The notes: a model not told the origin generated them from the sequence alone. Counted from the first letter of the stretch, positions 51,052 through 62,591 are shown. The stretch is DNA of 64,000 nucleotides from Nitratifractor salsuginis DSM 16511 (GCF_000186245.1 NC_014935.1:806001-870000), one strand, 5' to 3'. Numbers and translations: made by a program.

Positions 51052-51685
51052 CGGCTGCGCCGACGCCTTGGGCAGCGTCACCAGCCTCACCGCGGTCAAG
51101 ACCGACCTCTCTATGCCCACCATCAAAGGGGTCAAAACCGTGGTGGACCGGACCAGTGTCGGCTTCGAGTGGCAGCCGATCACCGACAAGCGGGTCGAAG
51201 GCATCGATGTCTACCGGGCACTGGCGACCGGAGGTGCTCAGGAGAAGTATGAAAAGATCGCCACCATCTCCAACCGCTATGCGACCCATTTCGTCGATAC
51301 GAGCATTCGCCCTTCGACTACCTATGACTACACTTTCAAAACCTTCGGCGTACTCTTCGGCTCGGCGCCCGGACAGATCGTCAGGGTCAAGACCGCGCCT
51401 CCGATGCCGGCGGTCAATCTGGTCAAAGCCTATCAGCCCGATCCCGGTGTGGTCAAGCTGCTCTGGACCCCCCACCCGGATCCCCGCATCGTCGACTATG
51501 TGGTTCAGCGACGTTTGGAAAGCGGCCCCTGGAAGTATCTCGATACGGTCAAGGGGCGTTTGAGCCCCGAATATGTCGATATGTCTCCCGCCAAGGGCCA
51601 TCGCTACGGCTATCGGGTCATCGCCCGCAGCGCCGACAAGATCCAGTCACTGCCCAGCCGATCGCTGGACGTGACCATCCATTAG
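50990..51685 (+). CDS. FN3-domain lipoprotein
   Basis: 231 residues. A lipoprotein signal with lipobox ALSGC (Cys22) is followed by two fibronectin type III domains: KTVVDRTSVGFEWQPITDKRVEGIDVYRA and GVVKLLWTPHPDPRIVDYVVQR. Typical FN3 strand patterns are YDYTFKTFG and HRYGYRVIA. The start is inside rluD (62-nt overlap), with GAGGAGT upstream. It belongs to the rluD-to-envC cluster and may be an envelope adaptor for division or murein enzymes. Confidence 0.85.
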   Translation: MKRLYRIVCLSCLLAASLALSGCADALGSVTSLTAVKTDLSMPTIKGVKTVVDRTSVGFEWQPITDKRVEGIDVYRALATGGAQEKYEKIATISNRYATHFVDTSIRPSTTYDYTFKTFGVLFGSAPGQIVRVKTAPPMPAVNLVKAYQPDPGVVKLLWTPHPDPRIVDYVVQRRLESGPWKYLDTVKGRLSPEYVDMSPAKGHRYGYRVIARSADKIQSLPSRSLDVTIH

Positions 51686-51698
51686 GAGCCTTTAGTCT

Positions 51699-52874
51699 AT
51701 GCCTCATCTCATCGTCAAACCCTTCGACCGTCAAACCCTCGACCGGCTGGCCCGGAAGGGGGAGCTCTGTACCTTTCGGGCCGTGGCCCCGGAACGCAGG
51801 ATCGAACTGCTGGGGGTGCGGGACGAGGGAGGGGAGTTCCTCCTCGAGATCAAAGACCGGGGTGAAGATTGCCTCATCCGCTCCGACAAGATCACCCGCC
51901 CTCTGGATGCCAACCGGATCAAAAAGGTCCTGAAACGCCTGGCGGAGGCAGCCGAGCTGCAGATCCTCCACTCCAACATCGCCCTCTCTCCTACTCAGCC
52001 CCGGGTCGCCTCGGAGTATGACAAGGGGATCCGGGAGTTCGAAGCGCCGGAGTTCCCGCGGGAGAAGGTGGCGCTGGAGGTCGGCTTTGGAAGCGGGCGC
52101 CATCTGCTTTGGCAAGCCAAAGAACATCCCGACACCCTCTTCATCGGGATCGAGATTCACACCCCCTCCGCCCGGCAGGTCCTTAAGCAGATCGAGCTGC
52201 AGGGCCTGGAGAATATCTGGGTGGTCAACTACGATGCGCGGCTGCTGCTGGAGATGCTGCCTTCTAATCGGCTCGAAGCAATCTATGTTCACTTCCCTGT
52301 CCCCTGGGACAAGAAGCCCCACCGCCGGGTCATCAGCGAACGTTTCCTGGCCGAGTCGTTGCGCGCGCTGCGCCCCGGCGGGATTCTGGAGTTGCGAACC
52401 GATAGCGACAACTACTACCGCTACGCCCTGGAGGTTTTCAGCACTCCACCCAAGATCGACTTTCGGGTCGAGAAGAATCGGGACTTGCCGGTCGTGAGTA
52501 AATACGAGGCCCGTTGGCGACGGCAACAGAAGGATATCTATACCCTCACCGTCACGGCGCAGGAGCTTTCCCCCGAGCGGGAAAATGATTATAATTTCAC
52601 CTTTGACAAACCGGTGCTGCTCGAGAAACTCGAAGCGCTTCCCCGTAAACCGATCGTGACAGAGGGGTGTTTTGTCCATTTCGGGCCCCACTATCGGCGC
52701 AGCGACGCTCAGGGCGGGATCATCGAGTGCTCCTTCGGCAGTTTCGACCGCCCCGAGCACAAATACCTCCGCTACGACGGGGAAGGGCGGGTGGAGTATT
52801 TCCCGGAGATCCCGGTCAAAACGGCGGTCAACGCCCAGGCACATCGCCTCATAGGAGAGTGGATCCATGGCTAA
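51699..52874 (+). CDS. trmB: tRNA (guanine-N7)-methyltransferase
   Basis: 391 residues, well above the ~240 of E. coli TrmB but usual for Campylobacterota, with an N-terminal extension (residues 1-120) and a longer C-terminus. SAM motif: VALEVGFGSGRHLLWQA. Family motifs: FIGIEIHTPSARQVLKQIE, HFPVPWDKKPHRRVIS and LELRTDSDNYYRYAL. It modifies G46 of tRNA. It overlaps ftsE by 8 nt. Confidence 0.92.
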   Translation: MPHLIVKPFDRQTLDRLARKGELCTFRAVAPERRIELLGVRDEGGEFLLEIKDRGEDCLIRSDKITRPLDANRIKKVLKRLAEAAELQILHSNIALSPTQPRVASEYDKGIREFEAPEFPREKVALEVGFGSGRHLLWQAKEHPDTLFIGIEIHTPSARQVLKQIELQGLENIWVVNYDARLLLEMLPSNRLEAIYVHFPVPWDKKPHRRVISERFLAESLRALRPGGILELRTDSDNYYRYALEVFSTPPKIDFRVEKNRDLPVVSKYEARWRRQQKDIYTLTVTAQELSPERENDYNFTFDKPVLLEKLEALPRKPIVTEGCFVHFGPHYRRSDAQGGIIECSFGSFDRPEHKYLRYDGEGRVEYFPEIPVKTAVNAQAHRLIGEWIHG

Positions 52875-53541
52875 TGTCATCAGTGCCTCCAAGCTGACCC
52901 TGGCCTACGACGGCGGGCGCAAAGAGATCATCAAGCACGCCAGCTTTTCGATACGCAAGGGGGAATTCGTCTTCATCACCGGCCCCAGCGGAAGCGGCAA
53001 ATCGACCTTGCTCAAATCCTTCTACGGGGCGCTCAAACCCAAGGAGGGAAAGCTCACCGTAGGCGGGCTGGATATGGGGCGCATCAGCCGGGGCAAACTC
53101 CAGGAGCTTCGCACCCATATGGGGATCATCTTCCAGGATTACAAACTGATCAACGAGTGGACGGTGGAGAAGAATGTGGTCCTTCCCCTGATCATCGCCG
53201 GATACAGCACCGAGATCCAGCAGACCCAGGCCAAGAAGCTCCTGCGGCATGTCAAGCTCACAGAGCAAGCCAACCGGTACCCCCTAGAGCTCAGCGGTGG
53301 GGAACAGCAGCGGGTGGGGGTCGCCCGGGCTTTGAGCAAAAACCCCTTCCTGATCCTGGCGGACGAGCCCACGGGGAACCTGGATGAGTACTCCTCCAAC
53401 GTCATTTGGGACCTGATGGAGAACGCCTGCGATCAATTGGGGTCGACGGTCGTGGTGGTCACCCACCGCATCCCCACGATCTTCAACATTCCCTACCGCC
53501 ATTTCATCATTGAGAACAAGGGGATTTATGAAGTCCGTTAG
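52867..53541 (+). CDS. ftsE: Cell-division ATP-binding protein FtsE
   Basis: A 224-residue ABC ATPase with Walker [17 protein letters not shown], signature [15 protein letters not shown], Walker [16 protein letters not shown] and H-loop VVVTHR. Works with FtsX to activate murein hydrolases at the septum. Overlaps trmB by 8 nt and ftsX by 14 nt. Confidence 0.93.
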   Translation: MANVISASKLTLAYDGGRKEIIKHASFSIRKGEFVFITGPSGSGKSTLLKSFYGALKPKEGKLTVGGLDMGRISRGKLQELRTHMGIIFQDYKLINEWTVEKNVVLPLIIAGYSTEIQQTQAKKLLRHVKLTEQANRYPLELSGGEQQRVGVARALSKNPFLILADEPTGNLDEYSSNVIWDLMENACDQLGSTVVVVTHRIPTIFNIPYRHFIIENKGIYEVR

Positions 53542-54343
53542 AGATCATCTGATGTTTCTGCTGCCGCTGCTGGCGATCCTGCTGGGCGTGGAGTTTTTCC
53601 TGGTATTCAACCGGGTCACCCAGAATGCCGAAGAGAAACTCCGTCAGAGCTACTCCATCCTGGTTGTGAGTGAAAAGGCGATGAGTCTCAAGGATTTCCA
53701 AAAGGTCGACCGGCATATCGCCGAAGCCGCCCCCATTCCCAAAAAGCAGATTGCCAAAGAGATCGCCCGTGGGATGAAAAACACTCCCGACCGGGAAATT
53801 CTGGCGGCGCTGCCCCACTTCTATACCCTCCATCTCGACCGCTACCTCAGTCAGGATCAAGTGGAGAAGATCCGTCAAAAACTCCTCAAAGTCCCCGGAA
53901 TCAAAAAGGTCGAGACCTTCGGAGAGAACCTCCGGGCCAAATACAATCTCTTCATTTTCCTCAAGATCATTCTCTGGAGTTTCGTGGGGCTGATGGGGCT
54001 GGTGAGCCTCTTTTTGGTGCTCAAGCAGATGGAAGTGTGGCAGTTGGCCCATCGGGAGCGGATGCAGGTGATGGAGATCTTCGGTGCTCCGATGCTGCTG
54101 CGCAGCGGAGTGCTCTTTCGTATGGGGATCGTGGATGCCATTCTGGCTACGGCGATCACCGTCGGGCTTTTCATCTTTTTGCGTTATGAATACGCTCCCC
54201 GAAGCGGGATCGAGATCCTGATGGATAAGCAGGCGCTGCTTTTCCAGTGGCGGGACCTGGAGATCCTCGGGGGGATCGCTCTGGTCATCGTCATCACCGC
54301 GGTTTTGACCGTCGCTTTTAAAAGCCGAGGGCCTATGGAGTGA
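53528..54343 (+). CDS. ftsX: Cell-division permease FtsX
   Basis: 271 residues from ATG 53528, overlapping the ftsE stop by 14 nt. Four membrane helices with a periplasmic loop between the first and second (residues ~40-145): N-terminal LMFLLPLLAILLGVEFFLVF, then FIFLKIILWSFVGLMGLVSLFLVL and the two C-terminal helices (DAILATAITVGLFIF; GGIALVIVITAVLTVAF). Couples FtsE ATPase to the EnvC-like activator encoded next. Confidence 0.9.
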   Translation: MKSVRDHLMFLLPLLAILLGVEFFLVFNRVTQNAEEKLRQSYSILVVSEKAMSLKDFQKVDRHIAEAAPIPKKQIAKEIARGMKNTPDREILAALPHFYTLHLDRYLSQDQVEKIRQKLLKVPGIKKVETFGENLRAKYNLFIFLKIILWSFVGLMGLVSLFLVLKQMEVWQLAHRERMQVMEIFGAPMLLRSGVLFRMGIVDAILATAITVGLFIFLRYEYAPRSGIEILMDKQALLFQWRDLEILGGIALVIVITAVLTVAFKSRGPME

Positions 54344-54345
54344 TG

Positions 54346-55660
54346 ATGCGCCTGTTGTGGATAGTGCTCCTGCTGGGGGTGATGGGGGCCGAGGCTTCCC
54401 AGATCGTCCAGAAGATCCAGACTTCCAAAAAAACCCTGCAATCCACCGAGGCTGAAAAACAGGCGGCCAGCCGCCAACTCTCCAAATTGGCCGCCTCCAT
54501 CAAAGCGACCGAAAAGGAGTTGGCGGCCCTGCAGAAAAAACTCGACATCCTGGCCAAACAGAAGAGTGCCGGGGAAGAGAAATACGCCGATGCCCTGCAA
54601 CGGATCAAGGGACTCGACGAACAGATCGCCCAACTGGACCAGGACATCCGCCGCCGCCACGACCGGTTTATCAAGCTCCTGAGCGACCAGTTCGCCACCA
54701 TCGTCGCGATGCGGCAGATGCAGCGTCAGAGTGAGCGGGGGATCATCCTCGAAGCCTACTACCAGCGCTACAAAAAAGCGATGGACAAAAAACTCCGCCA
54801 ACTCAAAGAGAGTATCGATCGGAGTCGGCGCTCCAAGCAGGTTCTCCTCTTATCGCGCGCCAAGCTCAAACGGAGTATCGCCAAGCTCGATGCGTTGCGT
54901 TCCTTGTACCGGATGAAAAAGAAGCGCTCGGAGAAACTTTTGAAACAGTTGGCCGCCGAAGAGAAACTCTACCGTCAGAAACTCCAAAAGCTCATCAGCC
55001 GCCAAAACGCGCTGCGCCAAACCCTGGCCAAGCTCAATATTCTTCGCAAAGAGGAGATCGAAGAGGCCAAGCGCCGGGAAGCCGAACGCAAAGCGGAACT
55101 GGCCCGACGTGCCCAGAGGCTCGAAGCGTTGCGCCAAGCCAAGGCCAAAGAGCGTGCGCAGGCCCAGGCGGAGGGAAGGGCGGTCGACTACAGCAGCGTC
55201 ACCCTCCCGGCCGAAGAGGAGAATGTCAAAGTCAAACAGTACGGCAGCTCCTACCTCAAAGAGCGGGTCGCCCGCTACCGGGGCCCCCGGACCATTTCCC
55301 CGATCCGGGGTGCCCGGCTGGTCAAAAGCTTCGGCAACTATGTCGATCCGATCTACAAGATCAAGATCTTCAACGACTCCGTCACCCTCAAAGCGCCCAA
55401 GAGCGACGCGACGGTACGCAGTGTCCTCAACGGCAAAGTTGTCTACGTGGGAGAGAACAGCATCCTGGGCAAGGTGGTGATCCTCCAGCATAGCCACGGG
55501 CTGCATACCGTCTACGCCGGCCTCTCCAAGATCTCTCCGATCATCCGGACCGGCGCGCGGATCCGCCGGGGAACGGCGGTGGGCAAGGTCCGGCGCAAGC
55601 TCATCTTCCAGGCGACCCAAAACGCCAAGCTCATCAACCCGACCCGCCTGATCCGGCTAT

Positions 55661-55662
<2 letters not shown>
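54346..55662 (+). CDS. envC: EnvC-like murein hydrolase activator (coiled coil + degenerate LytM)
   Basis: About 438 residues from ATG 54346 (GGAG five bases upstream; ATG 54343 and GTG 54340 are alternatives). Signal peptide RLLWIVLLLGVMGAEA, then a long coiled coil (~20-275), then a LytM/M23 fold (~305-438). The catalytic H-x3-D and H-x-H zinc ligands are not conserved (HSHGLHTVYAGLSKI), as in EnvC, so it should activate an amidase rather than cleave. The AmiC-type enzyme at 61332 is its probable partner. The stop codon is embedded in the heptamer element. Confidence 0.87.
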
Positions 55663-56609
<947 letters not shown>

Positions 56610-56638
56610 AGACCAACTTAGAAAAAAGGAAAAGTCCA

Positions 56639-56848
56639 ATGAAAAGACTGGAACAGATCACTGCCAAAGCTCTCGAACGGGTCAACCACGACCGCTATCT
56701 CCTGAGCAAAGCCGTCGGCAAGCGTGCCGAAGAACTCAACGCCGGCGCCACACCGCTGGTCGATATGGATGTCAAGAAGCACAAAACCACCGATATCGCC
56801 CTCCACGAGATCGCCGAAGGCAAGCTCCACATCGAAAAAGAGGATTGA
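56639..56848 (+). CDS. rpoZ: RNA polymerase omega subunit
   Basis: 69 residues. [34 protein letters not shown] matches the conserved N-terminal helix region of omega, and [12 protein letters not shown] the next helix. Thirty bases after pyrH; spoT follows at once, as in many bacteria where omega mediates a ppGpp response. Confidence 0.92.
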   Translation: MKRLEQITAKALERVNHDRYLLSKAVGKRAEELNAGATPLVDMDVKKHKTTDIALHEIAEGKLHIEKED

Positions 56849-56861
56849 AAGCGAGCCCGGT

Positions 56862-59027
56862 TTGAACGATTTCCTGGAACTGGTCAAGAAGCTCAAATCG
56901 GTCGATGACGCCATCGAACTGCTGGCGCGACAGATCGAGCTGAGTGACCGGATCCGGGATGCCCTCGATTTCGCCATCGCTGCCCACGAGGGGCAGACCC
57001 GCAAGAGCGGTGAACCCTATGTGATCCACCCCATCCTCGTCGCGGCCATTACCGCTTCGATCAGCAACGACGAAACGATGGTCATCTCCGCGCTGCTCCA
57101 CGATGTGGTGGAGGATACCCCCCATAGCATCGAAGAGATCGGCGAACGTTTCGGACACGATGTCCGGCACATCGTCGAGGGCTTGACCAAGATCGTGGAG
57201 ATCCGAGATGAGAAGCTTGTCCCCTCCGATTCCAAGGAAAAGCTCATCACCTCGGCACTGACCTTCCGAAAGATGCTCATCGCCTCCATCGAGGATGTGC
57301 GGGTCTTGATCATCAAGCTCTGTGATCGGCTCCACAATATGCTCACCCTCGATGCCCTGCCGCCGGCCAAGCAGCTTCGCATCTCCGAAGAGACCCTCGT
57401 CGTCTATGCCCCCATCGCCCACCGCCTGGGGATTTCGCGGATCAAAAATCTCCTGGAGGATTTGAGCTTCCGCTACATCTATCCCGAAGATTACCGCACC
57501 ATCGACGAATACATCAAAGCCAACCACCAGAGCCTCCATATCCGGCTCAATTCCTTCATCGGCAAGGTGAAGAACACCCTCTGTATGTATGGCTTCCATC
57601 GGGACGATTTCGAAGTGATCGGCCGGGTCAAGCACTACTACTCCATCTATCTCAAAATGCACCGCAAAGGAATCGGCATCGACGAAGTCCTCGATCTCCT
57701 GGCGGTCCGGGTGATCGTCAAGCAGCCCATCGAGTGCTACAAAGCCCTGGGAGCGCTGCATCTGGAGTTCACCCCCCTGATCTCCCGCTTCAAAGATTAC
57801 ATCGCCCTCCCCAAGGACAACGGCTACCAGACCATCCACACGACCCTTTTCGACGATGAAAACATTGTCGAGGCTCAGATCCGCACCGAGCGGATGCACC
57901 ATCTGGCCGAATACGGTATCGCCGCCCACTGGAAATACAAAGAGGGGGGCGAGAGCGGGGACCAGGAGGTGAAGCTGGAGTGGCTCAAAAGCCTTCCCTA
58001 TCAGGACGACTCTATCGAAGAGTTCTATGAGTTGGCCAAAAACGACCTCTACAGCGAAGATATCGTCGTCTTCTCCCCCAAAGGGGACTATTTCACCCTC
58101 CCCAAGGATTCGGTGGCCCTCGATTTCGCCTATGCGGTCCACTCGGAGATCGGCGACCGGGCCACCGCCGCCATCATCAACAAAGAGCGGGCTTCCCTCC
58201 TGACCATTCTCAAAAACGGCGACATCGTCCGGATCGTCACCCAAGAAGAGCCGATTCTGCACTGCTCCTGGGTCGATACCGTCAAAACTTCCAAGGCCAA
58301 AGAGGGGATCCGCTCCAAATGCCGGGCCCGTATCCGGGAAGTCAACGAGATGGCGGGCTTCAATATCCTGGCGACCCTTTTCGACCGTTCGGTCGGGGAG
58401 ATCAGAAGAATTTTGGAAGAGGCGGATGCCCTGAACGGCATCGACCGGGTCCCGACGCAACTGGATGTGCTCAGAGAGAAGATCCACCGCATTTCCAAAG
58501 CGGCCAAGATCCGGGAAGTCCGCAAATGGGAAGTCTTCAGACGCGGTTACAAGAAACCCTTTCTCAAAGAGGTCGACCATTTGAGTTTCTACGTCAACAA
58601 GCCCCTGGAACGGGTGGAATTCGACTTCTGTTGCCATCCCAAAGTCGGGGATGACATTGTAGCCTTCTATAAGGAAAACAGGGCTATTATTCACCATAAA
58701 CTCTGCCGTAAAGCCTATGAGCAGATCAAAGCGGGAGAGCCGATGCTCTTCGTCCAATGGCGGGGCAGCAATCTGGGTCGTTATCGGCTGATCGTCGCGC
58801 TGCAGAATCAGAAAGGTGTTCTGGCCAAGCTTTTGACCAAGCTCTCCCAGATAGGGCTGAACATCATCAGCATCGAACTGGGGATTCACCGCAGCGACAG
58901 CGCCGAGTATTGCCAGATCGAGGTCGAGTCGGAAGGGCCGGACAAAAAAGAGATCGCCCAGGTGATCTCCCGTCAATTCAGGCTGGTGGAGATCACTGCG
59001 CTGAATGACGCCTACAACCACAAATAA
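56862..59027 (+). CDS. spoT: Bifunctional (p)ppGpp synthetase/hydrolase
   Basis: 721 residues. I place the start at TTG 56862 (LNDFLELVKKLK), 13 bases after the rpoZ stop; no ATG is available near it. The HD hydrolase domain (~30-190) has SALLHDVVEDT and KLCDRLHNMLTL. The synthetase domain (~230-345) has GRVKHYYSIYLKM and NGYQTIHTTL. TGS starts at VFSPKGDYFTLPKDSVALDFAYAVHSEIGD (~395). A C-terminal ACT domain ends the protein. Probably the only RelA/SpoT enzyme here, as in other Campylobacterota, and the partner of DksA. Confidence 0.93.
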   Translation: MNDFLELVKKLKSVDDAIELLARQIELSDRIRDALDFAIAAHEGQTRKSGEPYVIHPILVAAITASISNDETMVISALLHDVVEDTPHSIEEIGERFGHDVRHIVEGLTKIVEIRDEKLVPSDSKEKLITSALTFRKMLIASIEDVRVLIIKLCDRLHNMLTLDALPPAKQLRISEETLVVYAPIAHRLGISRIKNLLEDLSFRYIYPEDYRTIDEYIKANHQSLHIRLNSFIGKVKNTLCMYGFHRDDFEVIGRVKHYYSIYLKMHRKGIGIDEVLDLLAVRVIVKQPIECYKALGALHLEFTPLISRFKDYIALPKDNGYQTIHTTLFDDENIVEAQIRTERMHHLAEYGIAAHWKYKEGGESGDQEVKLEWLKSLPYQDDSIEEFYELAKNDLYSEDIVVFSPKGDYFTLPKDSVALDFAYAVHSEIGDRATAAIINKERASLLTILKNGDIVRIVTQEEPILHCSWVDTVKTSKAKEGIRSKCRARIREVNEMAGFNILATLFDRSVGEIRRILEEADALNGIDRVPTQLDVLREKIHRISKAAKIREVRKWEVFRRGYKKPFLKEVDHLSFYVNKPLERVEFDFCCHPKVGDDIVAFYKENRAIIHHKLCRKAYEQIKAGEPMLFVQWRGSNLGRYRLIVALQNQKGVLAKLLTKLSQIGLNIISIELGIHRSDSAEYCQIEVESEGPDKKEIAQVISRQFRLVEITALNDAYNHK

Positions 59028-59043
59028 ACGCTGAGGAGAGAGA

Positions 59044-60246
59044 ATGCCAGTCGTCAAGGCCATGCGTGAGATCGAGCGGGGGACCGCCGAGATCATCGAC
59101 CGGGAGCGGATCGAATCCCTGGTGCGCAACTATTACGAGAATGGAACCCCCTACAAGGTCAAACTGGGGCTCGACCCCACCGCTCCCGACCTGCACCTGG
59201 GGCATACCGTGATCCTCCAGAAGCTGGCGGCTTTCCAGAAGCACGGCGCCATCGTGCAGCTGCTCATCGGTGATTTCACCGCGATGATCGGCGACCCCAC
59301 GGGCAAGAGCGAAACCCGCAAGGTCCTGGACCGGGAGACTGTGAAGCAAAACGCCCAAACCTATCAGGAACAAGCCTTTAAAATTCTCGATCCCGAGAAG
59401 ACGGAGCTGATGTTCAACTCCACCTGGCTCGACGCTCTGGGAGCCGACGGGTTGATCCAGCTGACGACCCAGTACAATGTCGCCCGGATGCTCGAGCGGG
59501 ACGATTTCGAGAAGCGCTTCAAGAGCGGCCAAAGCATCGCCATCAGCGAATTTCTCTATCCGCTGCTCCAGGGTTATGACAGCGTGGCGATGGAGTCGGA
59601 CATCGAGTTGGGGGGGACGGACCAGAAGTTCAACCTCCTGATGGGCCGCCATCTGCAAAGGGCCTACGGCGTGGGCAAAGAGCAGGCGGTCCTGATGATG
59701 CCGATCCTCGAAGGGCTCGACGGGGTGCAGAAGATGTCCAAGAGTCTGGGCAACTACGTGGGGATCTCCGAACCGGCCAAGGAGATCTACGCCAAGATCC
59801 TCTCCATCTCCGACGAGTTGATGTGGCGCTACTATGAGCTCCTCAGCTCCCGCAGCCTGGAGGAGATCGAGGAGATGAAAAAGCAGGTCGCCGAGGGGAC
59901 GCTCCATCCCAAACGGGCCAAAGAGCTTCTGGCTCTGGAGATCACGGCTCGCTTCCACAACGAAGAGGAGGCGCAAAAAGCCAAAGAGGCCTTCGACAGC
60001 CTCTTCAAAGCGCGGCAGATCCCCGAGGATATCCCCGAAGTGACTCTGGAGCCGGGAGTCTGGATCTGCAAAGCGCTGGTGGATGCGGGGCTGGAGCCCT
60101 CCAATTCCCAGGCACGCCGGGACATCAAGCAGGGAGCCGTCCGCATCGACCAGGAGAAGGTGAGCGACGAGCAGCTGACCCTGGAGCCCGGAGAGTATAT
60201 TCTCCAGGTGGGCAAACGAAAATTCGCACGGGCCAAGGTAGGATAA
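59044..60246 (+). CDS. tyrS: Tyrosyl-tRNA synthetase
   Basis: A 400-residue class I synthetase. HIGH motif is [10 protein letters not shown] (~residue 50), tyrosine-pocket elements [14 protein letters not shown], and KMSKS is [15 protein letters not shown] (~235). A C-terminal S4-like domain (~340-400) contains [16 protein letters not shown]. The pattern is the TyrZ-like group common in this phylum. NMO gene follows one base after the stop. Confidence 0.94.
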   Translation: MPVVKAMREIERGTAEIIDRERIESLVRNYYENGTPYKVKLGLDPTAPDLHLGHTVILQKLAAFQKHGAIVQLLIGDFTAMIGDPTGKSETRKVLDRETVKQNAQTYQEQAFKILDPEKTELMFNSTWLDALGADGLIQLTTQYNVARMLERDDFEKRFKSGQSIAISEFLYPLLQGYDSVAMESDIELGGTDQKFNLLMGRHLQRAYGVGKEQAVLMMPILEGLDGVQKMSKSLGNYVGISEPAKEIYAKILSISDELMWRYYELLSSRSLEEIEEMKKQVAEGTLHPKRAKELLALEITARFHNEEEAQKAKEAFDSLFKARQIPEDIPEVTLEPGVWICKALVDAGLEPSNSQARRDIKQGAVRIDQEKVSDEQLTLEPGEYILQVGKRKFARAKVG

Positions 60247-60247
60247 G

Positions 60248-61342
60248 ATGGAATTCAAAGCACTCAAGATCGGGAAACACGTTATCGAAAAACCCATCAT
60301 CCAGGGAGGAATGGGTCTGGGAATCAGTTGGGACCGCCTCGCCGGCACGGTGAGCAAAGAGGGTGGCTTGGGCGTCATCAGCTCCGTCGGGACCGGGGTC
60401 TACGCCAACCGGGCCTATGCCGACAAACTTATGGCCGACGGGCGTCCCTACGAGGTGGAGAACTTCTACTCCCGCCGGGCCCTTTTCAAGATCTTTGAAA
60501 ATGCCCGCAAGATCTGCGGCGACAAGCCCCTGGCCTGTAACGTCCTCTACGCCATCAACGACTACAACCGGGTTGTGCGGGACTCCTGCGAAGCGGGGGC
60601 GGACATCATCATCACGGGAGCGGGTTTGCCTCTGACCATGCCCGAAGCGGCCAAGGATTTCCCCGATGTGGCGCTGGTGCCCATCGTCTCGACTGCCAAG
60701 GCGCTGAAGATCCTCTGCCGCCGTTGGGAGAAGGCCCACGGCAGGCTCCCCGACGCGGTGATTGTCGAAGGGCCGCTCAGCGGAGGACATCAGGGCTTCA
60801 AATACGATGAGTGTTTCAAGCCCGAGAACCAACTCGAAGCAATCCTCCCTCCCGTCGTGGAAGAGGCGAAGAAGTGGGGCGATATCCCCGTCATCGCCGC
60901 CGGCGGGATCTGGGACCGCGACGACATCGTGCGGATGATGGAGCTGGGGGCCGACGGGGTGCAGTTGGGGACCCGCTTCATCGGCACCGTCGAATGCGAT
61001 GCCAGCGACGCGTTCAAGCAGACCATCATCGAAGCCAAAGAAGAGGATATCAAACTCTTCAAATCTCCCGTCGGCTATCCCGCCCGAGGGGTCAAGACGG
61101 AGCTGCACCGCCGCATCGAGGAGGGGACCGCCCCCAAGATCGCCTGCATCTCCAACTGTGTCGCCCCCTGCCATCGCGGTGAAGAGGCTAAAGTGGTGGG
61201 CTACTGTATCGCCGATCGGCTCAGCGATGCCTACGACGGCAAAACAGAGACCGGCCTCTTCTTCACCGGGGCCAACGGCTACCGTCTCAAGGAGATCATC
61301 ACTGTCCGTGAATTGATGGATAAATTGATCAATGGCGAGTAG
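60248..61342 (+). CDS. Nitronate monooxygenase-like FMN enzyme
   Basis: A 364-residue TIM-barrel flavoprotein of the 2-nitropropane dioxygenase family. FMN-site motifs: IIQGGMGLGISWDRLAG near the start, VEGPLSGGHQGFK in the middle, and VIAAGGIWDRDDIVRMMELGADGVQLGTRF. C-terminal cysteine-containing part (ACISNCVAPCHRGEEA) is seen in the group adjacent to FabK/enoyl reductases. Its natural substrate may be different from nitronates. It overlaps the amidase gene by 11 nt. Confidence 0.85.
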   Translation: MEFKALKIGKHVIEKPIIQGGMGLGISWDRLAGTVSKEGGLGVISSVGTGVYANRAYADKLMADGRPYEVENFYSRRALFKIFENARKICGDKPLACNVLYAINDYNRVVRDSCEAGADIIITGAGLPLTMPEAAKDFPDVALVPIVSTAKALKILCRRWEKAHGRLPDAVIVEGPLSGGHQGFKYDECFKPENQLEAILPPVVEEAKKWGDIPVIAAGGIWDRDDIVRMMELGADGVQLGTRFIGTVECDASDAFKQTIIEAKEEDIKLFKSPVGYPARGVKTELHRRIEEGTAPKIACISNCVAPCHRGEEAKVVGYCIADRLSDAYDGKTETGLFFTGANGYRLKEIITVRELMDKLINGE

Positions 61343-62591
61343 ATTCGCTCTCCTTTTCACTCTTCTTTTCTCCTCCATCCTTTTCGCTTCACCGGCGAAA
61401 CTCAAATCCCTGGAGATGGGAGTCAACCGCCTCATCCTCCATTTCGACCGTACTTTTCCCAAAGAAAATGTCCATTCATTTATCCTGAAAGGCAAGGATT
61501 CCTTTCGCTATGTCTTCGATTTGAAAAATACCCGCCTGGCCGGCAAAAAACTTACATCGAAACTCCATTACGGCCCCTCCATCCGATCGATACGCATCGC
61601 CCAGTATCGCAGCAATATCGTGCGCCTGGTCGTAGAGACTCCCGAGCCTTACGCCGTGGCCCATTATCCCCTGCAATCGCGGAGCTACATCATCGTGCTG
61701 CCCAAGGGCAGCAGCGACTTCAGTACTCAGATCCGGGGGCTCTTTTCCGGGCTCCAGAGTAAAACCGGCCGAAAAAAAGCCCCACTTTCCCATAAAGCCG
61801 CTTCCCGTAAAAAAACCTCCAAATCCAGGAGCGATGCCTATCGGGCGGCTTCCGGCAGCCATATGATGAAAAATCCTCCGCCCAAAGCCCATCGGCGCTA
61901 TACCGTTATCGTGGATCCGGGGCACGGCGGGCATGACACGGGGGCGCTGGACCCCACTCATCGCTATCGGGAGAAGGATGCAGTCTTGCAGATCGCCCTG
62001 CGCCTGCGCAATCACTTGAGAAAGATGGGTTTCAATGTGGTTATGACCCGCAGCTCCGACCGTTTCATCAAGCTGCGCCGCCGCACCCACTTCGCCAATC
62101 TCAAGCACGGCGATGTCTTCGTCTCTATCCACGCCAACGCCGTAGGGCGGCTGAGCCGCGCCGCCACCGCTCATGGGATCGAGACCTATTTCCTCTCCCC
62201 GGCTCGGAGTGAACGCGCGCGCCGTGTCGCCGCCAAGGAGAACAGCATCGCCTTCATCAGGCGTGACAGCAAGACGATGAACTCTTTTATCTCCACGCTG
62301 ACCCGCTCCAAGATCATCCTCTCCAATATGCTGGCGTTGGATGTGCAGCGCAGTATCCTGGGGACCCTGCGCCGACGCTACCGCAACGTCACCGACGGCG
62401 GGGTACGGGCGGCGCCTTTTTGGGTGCTGGTGGGCGCGGAGATGCCTGCGATTCTGGTGGAGACGGGTTACATTACCAACCCCTGGGAGAAGAAACGTCT
62501 CTTCAATCCCCGCTACCAGGATATGGAAGCACAGGGAATCGCCAAGGGGATCGTGCGCTTTTTGCGTAATCGTGAGCGGGAGATGGAATAA
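61332..62591 (+). CDS. amiC: N-acetylmuramoyl-L-alanine amidase (AmiC-type)
   Basis: 419 residues. Signal peptide (ALLFTLLFSSILFA), N-terminal AMIN domain (~25-125; LILHFDRTF, YRSNIVRLVVETPEPYAV), a basic linker, and the Amidase_3 zinc domain (~190-415): VIVDPGHGGHDTGALDP, VVMTRSSDRFIKLRRRTHFAN, VFVSIHANAV and ILVETGYITNPWE. The helix bearing SFISTLTRSKIILSN is probably autoinhibitory. Cuts septal peptidoglycan when activated by FtsEX and the EnvC-like protein encoded 6-9 kb upstream. Confidence 0.93.
   Translation: MASRFALLFTLLFSSILFASPAKLKSLEMGVNRLILHFDRTFPKENVHSFILKGKDSFRYVFDLKNTRLAGKKLTSKLHYGPSIRSIRIAQYRSNIVRLVVETPEPYAVAHYPLQSRSYIIVLPKGSSDFSTQIRGLFSGLQSKTGRKKAPLSHKAASRKKTSKSRSDAYRAASGSHMMKNPPPKAHRRYTVIVDPGHGGHDTGALDPTHRYREKDAVLQIALRLRNHLRKMGFNVVMTRSSDRFIKLRRRTHFANLKHGDVFVSIHANAVGRLSRAATAHGIETYFLSPARSERARRVAAKENSIAFIRRDSKTMNSFISTLTRSKIILSNMLALDVQRSILGTLRRRYRNVTDGGVRAAPFWVLVGAEMPAILVETGYITNPWEKKRLFNPRYQDMEAQGIAKGIVRFLRNREREME

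Noticed and set aside
56772-59129. 785-codon open frame antisense to spoT
   Set aside because: It is the mirror of a long GC-rich coding sequence. Its translation is low-complexity (Asp, Gly, Val, Phe rich) and matches no family, while spoT on the other strand has all motifs.
58993-60378. 461-codon minus-strand frame over tyrS
   Set aside because: Shadow of tyrS, with no ribosome site and no recognisable motif.
60125-61495. 456-codon minus-strand frame over the nitronate monooxygenase gene
   Set aside because: Runs across two real genes on the opposite strand. No domain, no promoter.
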